From: Marimicrobium sp913061115
GTDB taxonomy: Bacteria; Pseudomonadota; Gammaproteobacteria; Pseudomonadales; Halieaceae
Reading direction: 5' to 3'
Length of the DNA stretch: 64,000 bases
Assembly: GCF_047729875.1 (NCBI RefSeq)
Contig: NZ_CP159826.1
Location: 2,914,001-2,978,000, forward strand
Below the pieces are notes generated by a model. It searched no databases. It was not told the DNA's origin and was given only the letters and a program-made list of their open reading frames with translations. This document shows positions 28,477-37,957 of the stretch, piece by piece. Every line of letters begins with the position of its first letter. Positions within the stretch are counted from its first letter, which is position 1. The translations under genes were made by a program, and so were the position numbers.

Positions 28477-28704
28477 ATGTCCAAGACATTTGATGAAGCT
28501 GACACAAAGCACAAAGGCACAAGGCCTATTGTATCTGTTAGTGGCAGTTCACCAGAGAAGTCTGGAGTGATGTTCGATCTCACCCCCCGTCAGCAGGAAT
28601 ATGCCAGAGAGTTGTTGGCTGAGGGAGTGCCAAAATCGAAGGTGATTCAGATGATCATAGAAGACAGTGGGGAAATGCCCCGTAGCAGAGTAATCGCTAT
28701 CTAA
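28477..28704 (+). CDS. Small conserved-looking protein, unknown
   Basis: A 75-aa soluble protein that I do not recognise. The ATG at 28477 has a strong ribosome site (AAGGAG, 6 bases upstream). The C-terminal half reads LTPRQQEYARELLAEGVPKS, then KVIQMIIEDSG, which looks like a small helical bundle, possibly a helix-turn-helix. It is a single-gene unit flanked by hairpins at 28370 and 28707. Confidence 0.6.
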   Translation: MSKTFDEADTKHKGTRPIVSVSGSSPEKSGVMFDLTPRQQEYARELLAEGVPKSKVIQMIIEDSGEMPRSRVIAI

Positions 28705-28706
28705 TA

Positions 28707-28732
28707 TTAAGACTAGGAGAGCCTAATCTTAA
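28707..28732. terminator. Long hairpin after the small gene
   Basis: TTAAGACTAGG and CCTAATCTTAA form 11-base arms with one central mismatch around an AGAG loop, beginning two bases after the stop of the 75-aa gene. A T-run is lacking. It is probably a transcript-end or mRNA-stability structure. Confidence 0.4.
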
Positions 28733-29072
28733 GCTCTCATCCCGCAGCGATGACATGACTGAGAAAAAGAGAGATAAGAACCCCGGTGCTAAGCGACTCG
28801 ACGCTAACCTCAAAAAGCCATTGCGTTCAGGGCAGCGTCGGCTATCAGCAGGCCGAGTACTTTCTTGAAGGCACTGCATCGGCCTTCACTAAGTGAGCGA
28901 GTTAGAGCCGGATGGCTTCTGAGCGGTGGGGGCCGGCGAGTAGGCAGTAAGAGTCAGCCTCACGTCTCCTACAACAATGCCGGTGGTCAGTAGCCGCTAG
29001 ATTGCAGGTGCCGTCGAGTCACCGATATGGTCAAATAGTCCACCTTACCTGCTAAAGCCATCTTATCTCCCC
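28733..29072. other. Intergenic, nothing firm
   Basis: A 37-codon basic open frame begins with the ATG at about 28754, but it has no ribosome site and no recognisable relatives. Otherwise I see nothing in this gap before the MFS gene. Confidence 0.3.
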
Positions 29073-30398
29073 ATGACCGCACAGACAGAATCACCCATCA
29101 GATCGAACTGGCCCTTCGACGTCCGCCGCTTGCCGTTCTATTACGGCTGGGTTATCTGGGGATTCAGCGCCCTGGGTATTCTCATCAGCATCCCTGGGCA
29201 AACCATGGGCATGGCGGTATTTACCGATTATCTGATCGAGGCTTTGCACTTAAGCCGTACTCAGCTTTCCATGGCTTATCTGATCGGCACCGTAGGCTCA
29301 TCGTTGTTCCTAACCCGCGCAGGCCGATGGTACGATCGCTTGGGTGGGCGCGTGACGATGGCCGCCGCCAGTGCAGGCCTCGCCATCATGGTGCTGTTTA
29401 TCTCAGTGTCTGACAGCCTTGCCGTTCACTTCGGTGGCGGCGTCGTGGTGAGCTTTCTGTTGATCACTCTAGGCTATTTTGGTGTCCGGTTTCTCGGTCA
29501 GGGCATACTGACCAATGCCTCGCGCAATGTCTTGCTGGTTTGGTTTGAAGAGCGCCGCGGGCTTGTGACTAGCGCCAGGGGCGTGTTCGTGAGTTTCGGG
29601 TTTTCCGTAGCACCTTTGGTACTTGCCTGGTCTATCGTTAGAGCCGGCTGGCATGAAGCGCTGTGGGAACTCGCCTTTGTGTGTCTGGTTTTTGCGGGCA
29701 TCGCTTTGGTCTTTCTCAGAGACAACCCTCGATCCTGTGGTGTTTTGGTTGACGGGCACACTCACGAAGATCAAGTACCTGTAGCCCGCTTGCGGCCCAG
29801 CGCGACACTTGATCAGGCACGACGCACCCCTGTCTTCTGGCTGGCGACGCTTAGCTTAGGTATCCATTCGCTACTGGGCACAGCAGTAACCTTTCACATT
29901 GTCTCAATATTTGCAGCGGCTGGCCGCAGTCAGACGGAGGCCTTCGCTTATTTTCTCCCTACTGCCGTATTTGCCACCGCCACCAACCTCTTGTGCGGGT
30001 GGCTGGTCGATAAGCGTTCCCTCAAGCCCTTTATGATTGTCATGCTGGGGGGCTTCCTGCTGGGTGCGATAGGACTGCTGCATCTACAGCACACTTGGGG
30101 CTACGCCGCACTGGTCGTTGGTTTCGGAATAGGCGGCGGACTCTGGTCTGTGACATCCAACCTCGCCTTTATCCGCAACTTTGGCCCACTCCACCTTGGC
30201 GAAATTACCGGTCTTTGCACCTCGATTATGGTATTTGCCAGTGCCATTGGTCCGGCCCTGTTCAGCCTCGGGCTAGACTACTTCGACACCTATGCCGCTG
30301 CCCTGTGGGTATGCATCGCCGCGCTGGTTCTATTACTCGGGTTTGCCTTTGTGGTTAAACAAAGCGCACCTAATGAATTGGCAAACGTCGGCGTCTGA
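29073..30398 (+). CDS. MFS transporter (oxalate/formate-antiporter or MCT-like)
   Basis: A 441-aa major facilitator with twelve predicted helices. FYYGWVIWGFSALGILIS at the start, LTRAGRWYDRLGGR after helix 3 (the MFS A-motif variant) and a second A-like motif GWLVDKRSLKP in the C-terminal half are seen. The N-terminal YYGWVI pattern is common to OxlT/MCT-type anion carriers. The substrate is unknown. The gene converges with the saccharopine-dehydrogenase-like gene. Confidence 0.87.
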   Translation: MTAQTESPIRSNWPFDVRRLPFYYGWVIWGFSALGILISIPGQTMGMAVFTDYLIEALHLSRTQLSMAYLIGTVGSSLFLTRAGRWYDRLGGRVTMAAASAGLAIMVLFISVSDSLAVHFGGGVVVSFLLITLGYFGVRFLGQGILTNASRNVLLVWFEERRGLVTSARGVFVSFGFSVAPLVLAWSIVRAGWHEALWELAFVCLVFAGIALVFLRDNPRSCGVLVDGHTHEDQVPVARLRPSATLDQARRTPVFWLATLSLGIHSLLGTAVTFHIVSIFAAAGRSQTEAFAYFLPTAVFATATNLLCGWLVDKRSLKPFMIVMLGGFLLGAIGLLHLQHTWGYAALVVGFGIGGGLWSVTSNLAFIRNFGPLHLGEITGLCTSIMVFASAIGPALFSLGLDYFDTYAAALWVCIAALVLLLGFAFVVKQSAPNELANVGV

Positions 30399-30481
30399 GA
30401 CTTCACGTCGGGACCCGTTTTTACCGGGCGCAGCAGACGTCTGGCGAATAAGCAACCGCATCAAGCAGCACGCAATGCGCG

Positions 30482-31657
30482 CTAGCTTTCAATCTGAAAC
30501 GTTAGCCCCGCATTCGCTTGCAGACGGTCAATCAGTAAAGAGCCCATCGCTGGCGCGGGCGTTAAAATACCCCGGTTCTTGGTGTCTGGATTCAGCAGCA
30601 AGCACACTGCACTTTCCACAATCATCTTACTGGTGGAGCCGTAGCCCGGGTCTCTGTCACCCTTGACGCTGGCACTGACTGTTTTGCCCTCTGCATTTGA
30701 ACCCACAAACAGGACTTCGTAGAAGCCGTTCTCGCGCTCTTCTTTCGTGGGGCCCTCCCCGGGCTTAATCGGGTTTTCAGCCATTGATTTGTCTGCCGCG
30801 ACAGCATTGGCAATGGCTTCGCCTGAATCGCCAGGCCCCGTCAGCAACATTTCGTCGTAAACAAAGTTCTCGCCATAGGCGTGGTCCAACAACAGATTAG
30901 AACGGTGAATGTTCTTGGTATTAATGGTTGCCATGACGAAGGGTGCAGACCAGCTGCCGAGATCTTCCTCATAGATGGGTGCAAAACCGGAAGGCTGCTC
31001 CGGGCCAGTAAAGCCTTCGGTAAGCGCAAAAGGATTCATGAGTACGTTGATCATCTCGGGGTTTTTAGCCGCCGCCGCCATCGTCGCCTTGAAGCTGGCG
31101 AGTGTCCCGCCGGAGAACGTGCCTTGCATCGAACGCACACGGCCTTTAATGCGACTCACTACGCCGCCGATTTTCTCCTGCGCCGCTTGCTGCAAGAAAA
31201 ATACGCCCAGATCAAAGGGTATGGAGTCGAAACCACAAGAAAAAACAATGCGCGCGCCGCTGGCCTTCGCCGCCTCGCCGTGGGCCGTGATCATGTCATG
31301 CATCCATGCAGGCTCGCCGCACAAATCAACATAGTCGGTTCCGGCTTGGGCGCAAGCGCGCACCACGTCAGCTCCATAGAGCTGATAGGGGCCCACCGTA
31401 GTCAGTATCACCTGAGCGCGCTGCACCAATGCATCGACGGATGACGAAGAGCTTGCATCGGCTACGATTAAAGGCACAGAGACAGGAATACCCATCTCGT
31501 CCCGCACTTGCTCTAGCTTGTCCTGGCTGCGCCCAGCCATTGCCCAACTCACGTCACCTCCAACGCCATACTGCTTGTTCAAGTACTCGCACACGAGACG
31601 ACCCGTATACCCCGTTGCACCGTAAACAATAATACCTAGCTCTCGTGCTTCTGACAT
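30482..31657 (-). CDS. Saccharopine dehydrogenase-like / trans-acting enoyl reductase-like protein
   Basis: A 391-aa NAD(P)-binding protein. VYGATGYTGRLVCEYL at residues 11-26 is the Rossmann glycine motif, followed by AMAGRSQDKLEQV, VGPYQLYG and CAQAGTDYVDLCGEP. This architecture matches saccharopine-reductase-like proteins, including mycobacterial trans-acting enoyl reductases that serve lipid synthases. No polyketide synthase is nearby, so a lipid or sterol substrate is only inference. The ATG at 31657 has AAGGAAG upstream. The neighbouring SDR gene lies 60 bp upstream on the same strand, so a two-gene operon is likely. Confidence 0.85.
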   Translation of the reverse strand: MSEARELGIIVYGATGYTGRLVCEYLNKQYGVGGDVSWAMAGRSQDKLEQVRDEMGIPVSVPLIVADASSSSSVDALVQRAQVILTTVGPYQLYGADVVRACAQAGTDYVDLCGEPAWMHDMITAHGEAAKASGARIVFSCGFDSIPFDLGVFFLQQAAQEKIGGVVSRIKGRVRSMQGTFSGGTLASFKATMAAAAKNPEMINVLMNPFALTEGFTGPEQPSGFAPIYEEDLGSWSAPFVMATINTKNIHRSNLLLDHAYGENFVYDEMLLTGPGDSGEAIANAVAADKSMAENPIKPGEGPTKEERENGFYEVLFVGSNAEGKTVSASVKGDRDPGYGSTSKMIVESAVCLLLNPDTKNRGILTPAPAMGSLLIDRLQANAGLTFQIES

Positions 31658-31716
31658 AGTCTGTCTTCCTTATTCCAAAAATAGTGGTTGTGCGCAAACA
31701 TGCGTGGGCTTCAGTC

Positions 31717-32604
31717 TCAATCCAAACCTGGGATCTTTTGTTTAACGATATCGGCCAATAGCGGACTGGACTCAGCGCGTTTAAAGCATTCAGTGATCGC
31801 TGAAAAGCGTGCGTCTACTGCTGAGCGGAAATTAGGATGCGTCACAATATAGAGCTCTTTTGCTGCAATGGCCTCAACCACACGCTCCCCTATTAGCTCC
31901 GGCGGCGCACCAGCATCGAGCACGCTTTGCATCTGCTGGCCGAGCTTAGCTTGTAGTTTTGAGCCGCTTTGTAAACTGTCATCAGACTCATACTGCGCCT
32001 GCCTATTGCGCTGTGAAAGGTTAATGCGGGTTTTAACAAAGCCCGGACAAAGCACAGCAACATGAATATTCTGGTCTTGCAATTCAGCGTGCCAAGACTC
32101 AGACATGGCAACCACCGCCGCTTTGGTCGCTGAATAGGCGCTCGCCATAGGCAGCGGCACAAAGCCGGCCATTGAGGCAACATTCACAACCCACCCGCCT
32201 TCACCATGCGCCTTGATTAGCGGAATGACCGTTTGCGCGCCGTTGACCACACCCATCAAGTTCACGTCTACGACCCAGCGCCAGTCTTGCTCGCTGCTGG
32301 TGTCAATGGGCTTTGGGGCACCTCCTACACCGGCATTGTTCACTAGCATGTGAACCTTGCCAAATCGATCCACCGCTTGCTCAGTAACCTTGCGCCACTG
32401 CTCAACTGCGACAACATCCAGGCTTACTGCCAACACAGGCGTGCCGGCCTGTTCAAGGCTCTGCCTTGCTTTTTCCAGTTGCTCAGCATTGATATCTGCG
32501 ATCACAATATTCATACCGTAGCGACCAAGCACCTGCGCTATGCCGAGGCCAATCCCCTCTGCCCCACCACTGATTATTGCTGTTTTACCGTCTAGTTCTT
32601 TCAT
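31717..32604 (-). CDS. SDR-family oxidoreductase
   Basis: A 295-aa classical SDR. SGGAEGIGLGIAQVLGR at the N-terminus is the TGxxxGIG motif, NNAGVG is intact, Ser lies in VASMAG, and YSATKAAV carries the Tyr/Lys pair. The C-terminal extension of about 40 residues is common in SDRs acting on lipids. The ATG at 32604 has GAGG five bases upstream; a longer in-frame reading to 32637 is less likely. It is probably co-transcribed with the saccharopine-reductase-like gene. Confidence 0.88.
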   Translation of the reverse strand: MKELDGKTAIISGGAEGIGLGIAQVLGRYGMNIVIADINAEQLEKARQSLEQAGTPVLAVSLDVVAVEQWRKVTEQAVDRFGKVHMLVNNAGVGGAPKPIDTSSEQDWRWVVDVNLMGVVNGAQTVIPLIKAHGEGGWVVNVASMAGFVPLPMASAYSATKAAVVAMSESWHAELQDQNIHVAVLCPGFVKTRINLSQRNRQAQYESDDSLQSGSKLQAKLGQQMQSVLDAGAPPELIGERVVEAIAAKELYIVTHPNFRSAVDARFSAITECFKRAESSPLLADIVKQKIPGLD

Positions 32605-32773
32605 TCGAGCCTCTTTGCGACACCGTTGAGGCTGCACACAATAGCCTTCAGACCGCTTCCTGACAACCTGATGATGCAGGCCTGCTCCAATCCTTTGCTT
32701 GCGTGTTGAACAGTGGCCTCATACAGAGACCTGGTGGATGACTCGACAGCGGCTGGAGGTGTATAATAACGTT

Positions 32774-33775
32774 ATGTTTTTCAAACACATCAATACGTCT
32801 CAGGTCCCGATGATGGCCGCCGCTATCGTCGGCGCCTGCAGGGAGAGCGGTTGGGCACTGGATGTTCAGCCCCAGCTGCTGGGTGCGATCTTTTCTGCGC
32901 TATTCAACTTCGATGAGGACTTTCGCACCCTGCCAGCGGCGACGATCGACGAGGTTGCGGCAGCGTTCCCCAATGCCGAGCAGCGCCGCGAAATCGTCGA
33001 TCTGATGCTCATCTGCGAGCTCTGCCTCCACGAGATCCCCGCAAAACTGAGCGACTCGATCGATCGCTGGGCAGCCGACCTTGGCGTGAACGACATCGAT
33101 CTGACGGTCGCCCGCGAGCTCGCCCAAGGCGCCCAAGCCCGTGCGCAATACGACCTCTACCGTAATGGCTTTTGGGGTGCGTGCACAGAGATTGACCCGG
33201 CATTCTCCGCACTCATCGAAGCGAACGGTGCCCGGGCGTTCGCTCTGACGATCACCGCCGATCCACTCGAGAGCGCTCGTTGGGCGGCTCTAGAACACTG
33301 CCCGCCCGGAAGCCTAGGCAGAGGTGTCTGGGACTTTTATAAGCAGCGCAACTTTGCCTATCCGGGCACCCCTGGCGCAGCCAGCAAGGGCGAGTCACAT
33401 CACGACTGGGTTCATGTCTTATGCGACTATGGCACGAGTCCGATGGGTGAGGTTGAAGTCGGCGCCTTTCGCATGACAACGACGGACGACCCTGGCGCGG
33501 CGCTCACCTTCATCGCCGGTCAACTCGCGTTCTATCAGGGCGGCATTATGCCCAGCGCCCTAACCGGTCTCCATGGGGATCACATCCTGGAAAAGCCGGG
33601 AGGGCCGGAGCGGGTCGCAGATGCATTGCGGCGGGGTCGCGAATGCACGTTTGACACTTACCACATGTTCGACTTCTTCACAGTCGCATCTGAGCCGCTC
33701 GAAGCGTTACGCGAGCGCTGGAACTTTGTTCCAAAATCCGTAGCCGATTCGCCGTCCTGGGATGAAATCACCTAG
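32774..33775 (+). CDS. Two-domain protein: TerB-like helical domain + Coq4-like domain
   Basis: A 333-aa protein. Residues up to about 130 are all-helical, with the acidic pattern FNFDEDFRTLPAATIDEV, then REIVDLMLICELCLHE, resembling TerB-type domains. The second half carries Coq4 features: CPPGSLGRGVWDFYKQRNF (the family's PPGTLGxxY segment) and HHDWVHVLCDYGTSPMGE, which fits the HDxxH-(11)-E metal motif exactly. I infer a distant Coq4 homologue fused to a TerB-like domain; function unknown. The start could be the ATG at 32774 or at 32738, both in frame, and neither has a good ribosome site. A methyltransferase gene follows 30 bp downstream. Confidence 0.65.
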   Translation: MFFKHINTSQVPMMAAAIVGACRESGWALDVQPQLLGAIFSALFNFDEDFRTLPAATIDEVAAAFPNAEQRREIVDLMLICELCLHEIPAKLSDSIDRWAADLGVNDIDLTVARELAQGAQARAQYDLYRNGFWGACTEIDPAFSALIEANGARAFALTITADPLESARWAALEHCPPGSLGRGVWDFYKQRNFAYPGTPGAASKGESHHDWVHVLCDYGTSPMGEVEVGAFRMTTTDDPGAALTFIAGQLAFYQGGIMPSALTGLHGDHILEKPGGPERVADALRRGRECTFDTYHMFDFFTVASEPLEALRERWNFVPKSVADSPSWDEIT

Positions 33776-33805
33776 ACACGACATCAATCTGATACCATAC
33801 CGCCG

Positions 33806-34372
33806 ATGCAAGCCTCTCATTTAGTCAAGCAGACTTTGCCCACCATCCTTGAATCGGGGTTCACCGAACAAACACTAGATCTCGCCTGTGGCAGCGGGCG
33901 CAATGGCCTCTACCTGGTCACCCAAGGCCAACGCGTTACGTTTGCCGATCGCCAGCAACACGCGTTAGATCACGTCTCGAAACGTCTCCAAGCCAACAGA
34001 TTAGCCCGCTACTGGTGTGTAGACTTTGAGGATGCCGAAAGCGACCCGCTGAAAGGTCTCTCATTCTCAGTCATTCTGGTATTTCGGTATCTTCATCGGC
34101 CGCTCATGCCAGCCATCAAGCGCGCGGTGCACCCTGGAGGCTTGGTGATTTACGAGACCTATACGGTCAATCAGCCGCGCTTCGGTCGGCCCACCAACCC
34201 CCATTTCCTACTACAGTCAGGAGAACTAGAGACTATTTTTGACGGTTGGGAAATTTTGCATCACTTTGAGGGACAGAGCATCAGCGAATCCAGTGGCCAG
34301 CAGCAGGCTATTGCACAGATAGTGGCCCGGCGACCCACTGAGGCTACCTCCGTGCGCAATAATTTGGTATAA
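33806..34372 (+). CDS. Class I SAM-dependent methyltransferase (TehB-like)
   Basis: A 188-aa methyltransferase. LDLACGSGRNGLYLVTQG is SAM motif I, ADRQQHALDHV follows as the acidic loop, and GGLVIYETYTVNQPRFG sits near the C-terminal beta hairpin, a pattern typical of TehB/UbiE-like small enzymes. With a TerB/Coq4-like gene directly upstream (30 bp), a joint role in quinone or small-molecule methylation, or in tellurite or toxin resistance, is conceivable but unproven. Confidence 0.8.
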   Translation: MQASHLVKQTLPTILESGFTEQTLDLACGSGRNGLYLVTQGQRVTFADRQQHALDHVSKRLQANRLARYWCVDFEDAESDPLKGLSFSVILVFRYLHRPLMPAIKRAVHPGGLVIYETYTVNQPRFGRPTNPHFLLQSGELETIFDGWEILHHFEGQSISESSGQQQAIAQIVARRPTEATSVRNNLV

Positions 34373-34422
34373 ACTAGAACTTAGGGCGGCCTGCACATTC
34401 AGGAAGACGATGAGGTCTCATT

Positions 34423-34809
34423 ATGAGCATTCAAAGACACGGTATTACAATTGGGATTGAGAGAATTGACAGTGATTTTTTCCTAACACTGAAGTTATCA
34501 GGAAAGCTCACTCATGAAGATTACGAAAAAATTACGCCCATGCTTGATTCGGCTCTAATAGAGGTCAAGCAACCACACATTAGAGCGTTAATCGACTTAA
34601 CAGAGCTTGAGGGCTGGGAAGTTAGAGCCGCTTGGGATGATTTCAAATTGGGTGTAAAACATGGCACTCAGTTTGTAAAAATTGCGATTTATGGCAATAA
34701 AAACTGGCAAGAGATGGCCGCAAAAATTGGCTCCTGGTTTGTGTCTGGTGACGCAAAATATTTTGACAATGAAGCAGCGGCTTTAGACTGGCTAAATGAA
34801 GACACGTGA
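34423..34809 (+). CDS. SpoIIAA/STAS-like protein
   Basis: A 128-aa protein of the SpoIIAA-like (STAS fold) family: LTLKLSGKLTHEDYEKITPM at the start, IRALIDLTELEGWEVRAAWDDFKLG mid-protein in shortened form, and a closing FDNEAAALDWL. The family is of unknown role, possibly lipid- or nucleotide-binding. GAGG lies 8 bases before the ATG at 34423. The gene is more AT-rich than its neighbours. It is monocistronic. Confidence 0.78.
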   Translation: MSIQRHGITIGIERIDSDFFLTLKLSGKLTHEDYEKITPMLDSALIEVKQPHIRALIDLTELEGWEVRAAWDDFKLGVKHGTQFVKIAIYGNKNWQEMAAKIGSWFVSGDAKYFDNEAAALDWLNEDT

Positions 34810-35071
34810 GGAATTTTGGAGCCTCCGCCTTAATTATTGATACTCGCTCAGAACATTAGGCCAACGATTTCTGAGCAAAAAATCTTGTTAAGAGGCTCAT
34901 TCACACGCAATATCGCGCATTTTTTTATCACCGCACTGGGACCAATGCCGATTTGCGTCGCCACAACATATTCCGGCTACGCTTTGTCGCCTCTAACGCC
35001 TATAGGCAAACCGATTTAATCCACGCAACACTTCCCTACAGACTTGAACCGATGAGACACACAATACGGCT

Positions 35072-35860
35072 ATGTACTATTTTCGAGTAACAATTGCCTA
35101 CAAGGGAACGCATTATTTTGGCTGGCAAGCACAGTCTGTAGATACCTCGCATGAGGAGAAGGCCACAATAGAAGGCACTATTTTAAACTGCTTAAAAAAG
35201 ATAGCGAAGCATCGAACATGCACCATTGCAGCCGCCAGTCGCACTGACGGTGGCGTTCACGCACAGGGTCAGATAGCAAAGATTACTCTTCCTATGGAAA
35301 TCACTCCCGATCACCTGTTATCAGGGCTTAACTCTTTATTGCCTGCCGACATCCGCATCCTAGATTGCGCACCATCAACAAAAAATTATCAGCCTAATAA
35401 AGCCAGTGCCAAAAAAGAGTACCACTACTATTTTTCAATTTCACCGGTTGATAATGTGGCGACTTCAGATATTGCGCTGCATTTACCAATGGACGATAAC
35501 GAGCAAGGTGACGTTGAATTACTGCGCTCCGGTTGTGCTCTTTTTATGGGCCGACATGACTTTTACAACTTTAGTAGTCCCCAGAGCAATGCCGGCACAA
35601 CCATTAGGCAAATATTTTACTGCGATATTCATAAAGCGAATTTTCTGCCACTGGCAGATAATGTCTATTATCTAAAAATTATCGGTGACGGATTTCTAAA
35701 GTACATGATTCGCTATCTCATGGGAGCGTTGCATGAACTCGTCAAAGGGCAGGTGACGCTCGGTGATATTGCGCGCTATCTGCAGGAGCACCAGCAAGAC
35801 AAATTAAGTCCTAAGGCGAAACCCAAAGGGCTACACCTCATAAGAATTGAAGAGACCTAG
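35072..35860 (+). CDS. truA: tRNA pseudouridine synthase A family
   Basis: A 262-aa protein of the length and motif order of TruA, which modifies U38-40 of tRNA anticodon arms. IAYKGTHYFGWQAQ at the start, SRTDGGVHAQGQ holding the catalytic Asp, and FLKYMIRYLMGALHELVKGQ at the C-terminus are seen. Base composition is more AT-rich than the surrounding genes and no usual truA partner (e.g. trpF) is adjacent. It may therefore be a transferred or secondary copy. Confidence 0.82.
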   Translation: MYYFRVTIAYKGTHYFGWQAQSVDTSHEEKATIEGTILNCLKKIAKHRTCTIAAASRTDGGVHAQGQIAKITLPMEITPDHLLSGLNSLLPADIRILDCAPSTKNYQPNKASAKKEYHYYFSISPVDNVATSDIALHLPMDDNEQGDVELLRSGCALFMGRHDFYNFSSPQSNAGTTIRQIFYCDIHKANFLPLADNVYYLKIIGDGFLKYMIRYLMGALHELVKGQVTLGDIARYLQEHQQDKLSPKAKPKGLHLIRIEET

Positions 35861-35888
35861 GGGCGACACGCTAAATTCACAACAACCT

Positions 35889-36968
35889 TTACGGCAAAAA
35901 CTCTGCGGCATTAACGTCCACACAGTGCTGCAAATGGCGCTGAATCAAAGTCAGAAACATGCGGTCACTGCGCTCATCTGCACTACTGAAGCTAGCACCC
36001 AAAACGATGATCATCAAACCGTGCATGGAGTATTCTCGGTACTGCTCCCAGCATTCCTGAAAAGGAATCTCCACGCCCTCCTCCCCCAAACTACGATGAT
36101 ATTCTATTATTAAATCATGCTCCCACAGTCGCCTGTCCTCAGCACTAACACTGCCACCCAGGAAATACGCGGCATCTGCTAGCGCCGAGGACTCAGAGAC
36201 TGTCTGCCAATCGACTGTGGCCGCTTGACCCGAGGTAAAGAGAATATTTTCACTGCGGAAATCACCGTGTATCAGTGTTTTCGGGCCTTGATAGCGAGTC
36301 ACAAAGTGACAGACATTACCCACATAATGCTCACCAAACGCGATACATTGCGGTGTAAGACCGTGACCAAAGCGGTCTACAAAACCTGACCAGCACTGCT
36401 CCATAAGTGACTGAGCAAACGCCCCGCCATCATCCCGCGCTGCGGACACGACATAATCCCGATCTTCCAGACTGGCATCGTCATAAAAGGCCGCGGCCAG
36501 TTTGGCCACCTGCCCAAGTGCTAAGGAAGCATGCTCCCGCGACTCACCCAGCAGATTATTTCCCGGCTCTGCGGGCGCCATGTCCTCCATCAGAAGCAAA
36601 AAAGACGAGCGATCATCACTGAGTTCGCTGCCATAGATCTTTGGCGTACGCATCGAAGTACTCGCCGCAAGCTCGCGATAAAACATCACTTCATTGTAGT
36701 AAGCCCCGTGGGCACCCGCCATCGCTCGCGCATGTTCGTCTGCGGCTGGAAACTTAGCGATTAACGTATCCGGCGCGCGGCCATGTTCAGTCTCTTGGTC
36801 TCCCTCATAACACAGCGTAAACCGTGCATTGTCACCCATCTTGCCCGTACCAATGATTTTCTGCTGGGCAGACACCACCCGCCCGTCACCCAGAGCACCA
36901 CTGGCTTTCAGATACTTCGTTAACTGCTCTGCGCTCAGCGCATCGGGCGTTATGGAGAATTCAGGCAT
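35889..36968 (-). CDS. Phosphotransferase (APH/EcKinase-like)
   Basis: A 359-aa kinase-fold protein. LIHGDFRSENILF holds the catalytic Asp and metal Asn (HxDxxxxN), followed by the DWQ metal-binding motif in ATVDWQTV. The N-terminal lobe has TLIAKFPAADEHARA with the ATP Lys. Such proteins phosphorylate small molecules such as aminoglycosides, choline, ecdysteroid-like sterols and acyl-CoA precursors. The sequence is closest in style to the EcKinase-like group. The gene neighbours an SDR gene 41 bp upstream on the same strand, so a small-molecule or steroid operon is plausible. Confidence 0.82.
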   Translation of the reverse strand: MPEFSITPDALSAEQLTKYLKASGALGDGRVVSAQQKIIGTGKMGDNARFTLCYEGDQETEHGRAPDTLIAKFPAADEHARAMAGAHGAYYNEVMFYRELAASTSMRTPKIYGSELSDDRSSFLLLMEDMAPAEPGNNLLGESREHASLALGQVAKLAAAFYDDASLEDRDYVVSAARDDGGAFAQSLMEQCWSGFVDRFGHGLTPQCIAFGEHYVGNVCHFVTRYQGPKTLIHGDFRSENILFTSGQAATVDWQTVSESSALADAAYFLGGSVSAEDRRLWEHDLIIEYHRSLGEEGVEIPFQECWEQYREYSMHGLMIIVLGASFSSADERSDRMFLTLIQRHLQHCVDVNAAEFLP

Positions 36969-37009
36969 TTTTTATCAGCTCGCAACGGGGTAAAAGTAAC
37001 GTACAGAAT

Positions 37010-37834
37010 CTACTGAGAGATACTTAATAGATCGTCTCTTTGGCCCATATACACCTCAGCGCAAAAGCCGAAATCTACAGGCAGGTTATTACCACTGACA
37101 AAACTGGCCAACTTGCTATTCAGCAGAACCAATGGCTCTCCCATTTCAGCGCCGGTGGCATAGCGGCCATTTGAGGGCAAAAAAAGATCAACCAACTCAT
37201 CTGGCATTTTCCCTTCGCCTTTTAGCTTATCCATAAATCCACTGGCCGTTGGGGAAGGCGCGATACAATTAATACGGATGCTCTTTTGTGCCAGCGCTTT
37301 TGCTTGGGTCATCGTGTACACAATGATCGACTGCTTAGAGAATCCGTACGCATCTGCACAGGCCTCAGGGTTTTTCTCAAACCAAGCATTGGCTGATTCA
37401 AAACTATTATCCAGCTGCAAAAATGTCTTCACATTCTCTAAATTGCCTTTCCAGGCCATACCTGCGGTTGAGGCAATCGAGGCAATCGCGCCACCCTCGG
37501 CGATGCGTGGAAGCAGTGCTTCGGTCAGGTAGCGCAGCCCCACAAAATTAATGAGCAGCGTGTCCCTATTTGAAAAGGGGGGGCAAGGAACGCCTGCGCA
37601 ATTGAACAGCGCATAAATTTCTTGGGGAATTGCTTGCGCGGCTGCGTCTATCGAGGCTGGATCTTTCATATCGACTTTGATGGCACTCGCCACCGAAACC
37701 GTAACCGGTGCGATATCTAGCGCTATAACCTGTGCGCCTAAATCCACAAGCAGTTGAGCAGCAGCCTGCCCCATACCCGAGGCCGCGCCGGTAATGACCA
37801 CTGTCTTGCCTGAATAACCCAATATATCGTCCAA
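37010..37834 (-). CDS. SDR-family oxidoreductase (3-alpha-hydroxysteroid dehydrogenase-like)
   Basis: A 274-aa SDR. VVITGAASGMGQAAAQLL is the glycine motif, LFNCAGVPC replaces NNAG, Ser lies in IASTAGMAW, and YGFSKQSIIVYT carries the YxxxK pair. It has the long insert before the catalytic Tyr (about residues 125-155) and no NAG-loop, resembling Comamonas 3-alpha-HSD/carbonyl reductase. The substrate is inferred only from resemblance. It lies 41 bp upstream of the phosphotransferase gene, same strand. Confidence 0.85.
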   Translation of the reverse strand: MDDILGYSGKTVVITGAASGMGQAAAQLLVDLGAQVIALDIAPVTVSVASAIKVDMKDPASIDAAAQAIPQEIYALFNCAGVPCPPFSNRDTLLINFVGLRYLTEALLPRIAEGGAIASIASTAGMAWKGNLENVKTFLQLDNSFESANAWFEKNPEACADAYGFSKQSIIVYTMTQAKALAQKSIRINCIAPSPTASGFMDKLKGEGKMPDELVDLFLPSNGRYATGAEMGEPLVLLNSKLASFVSGNNLPVDFGFCAEVYMGQRDDLLSISQ

Positions 37835-37957
37835 AAAACTATCCTCTTTCTATTTATTTTGCACTGACCTCGCCGGCAAATGCGTTCATAAGCACTAAGC
37901 GTCTAAGAGTGTAACAGGTCGCAGACTAATAGCCGCAAATCGTGCTGGCCTCCGAAA

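Noticed and set aside
28697..28879. 60-codon minus frame in the gap after the small gene
   Set aside because: Overlaps the hairpin and the end of the 75-aa gene; no supporting signals.
34837..35019. 60-codon frame before truA
   Set aside because: No ribosome site and no family resemblance.
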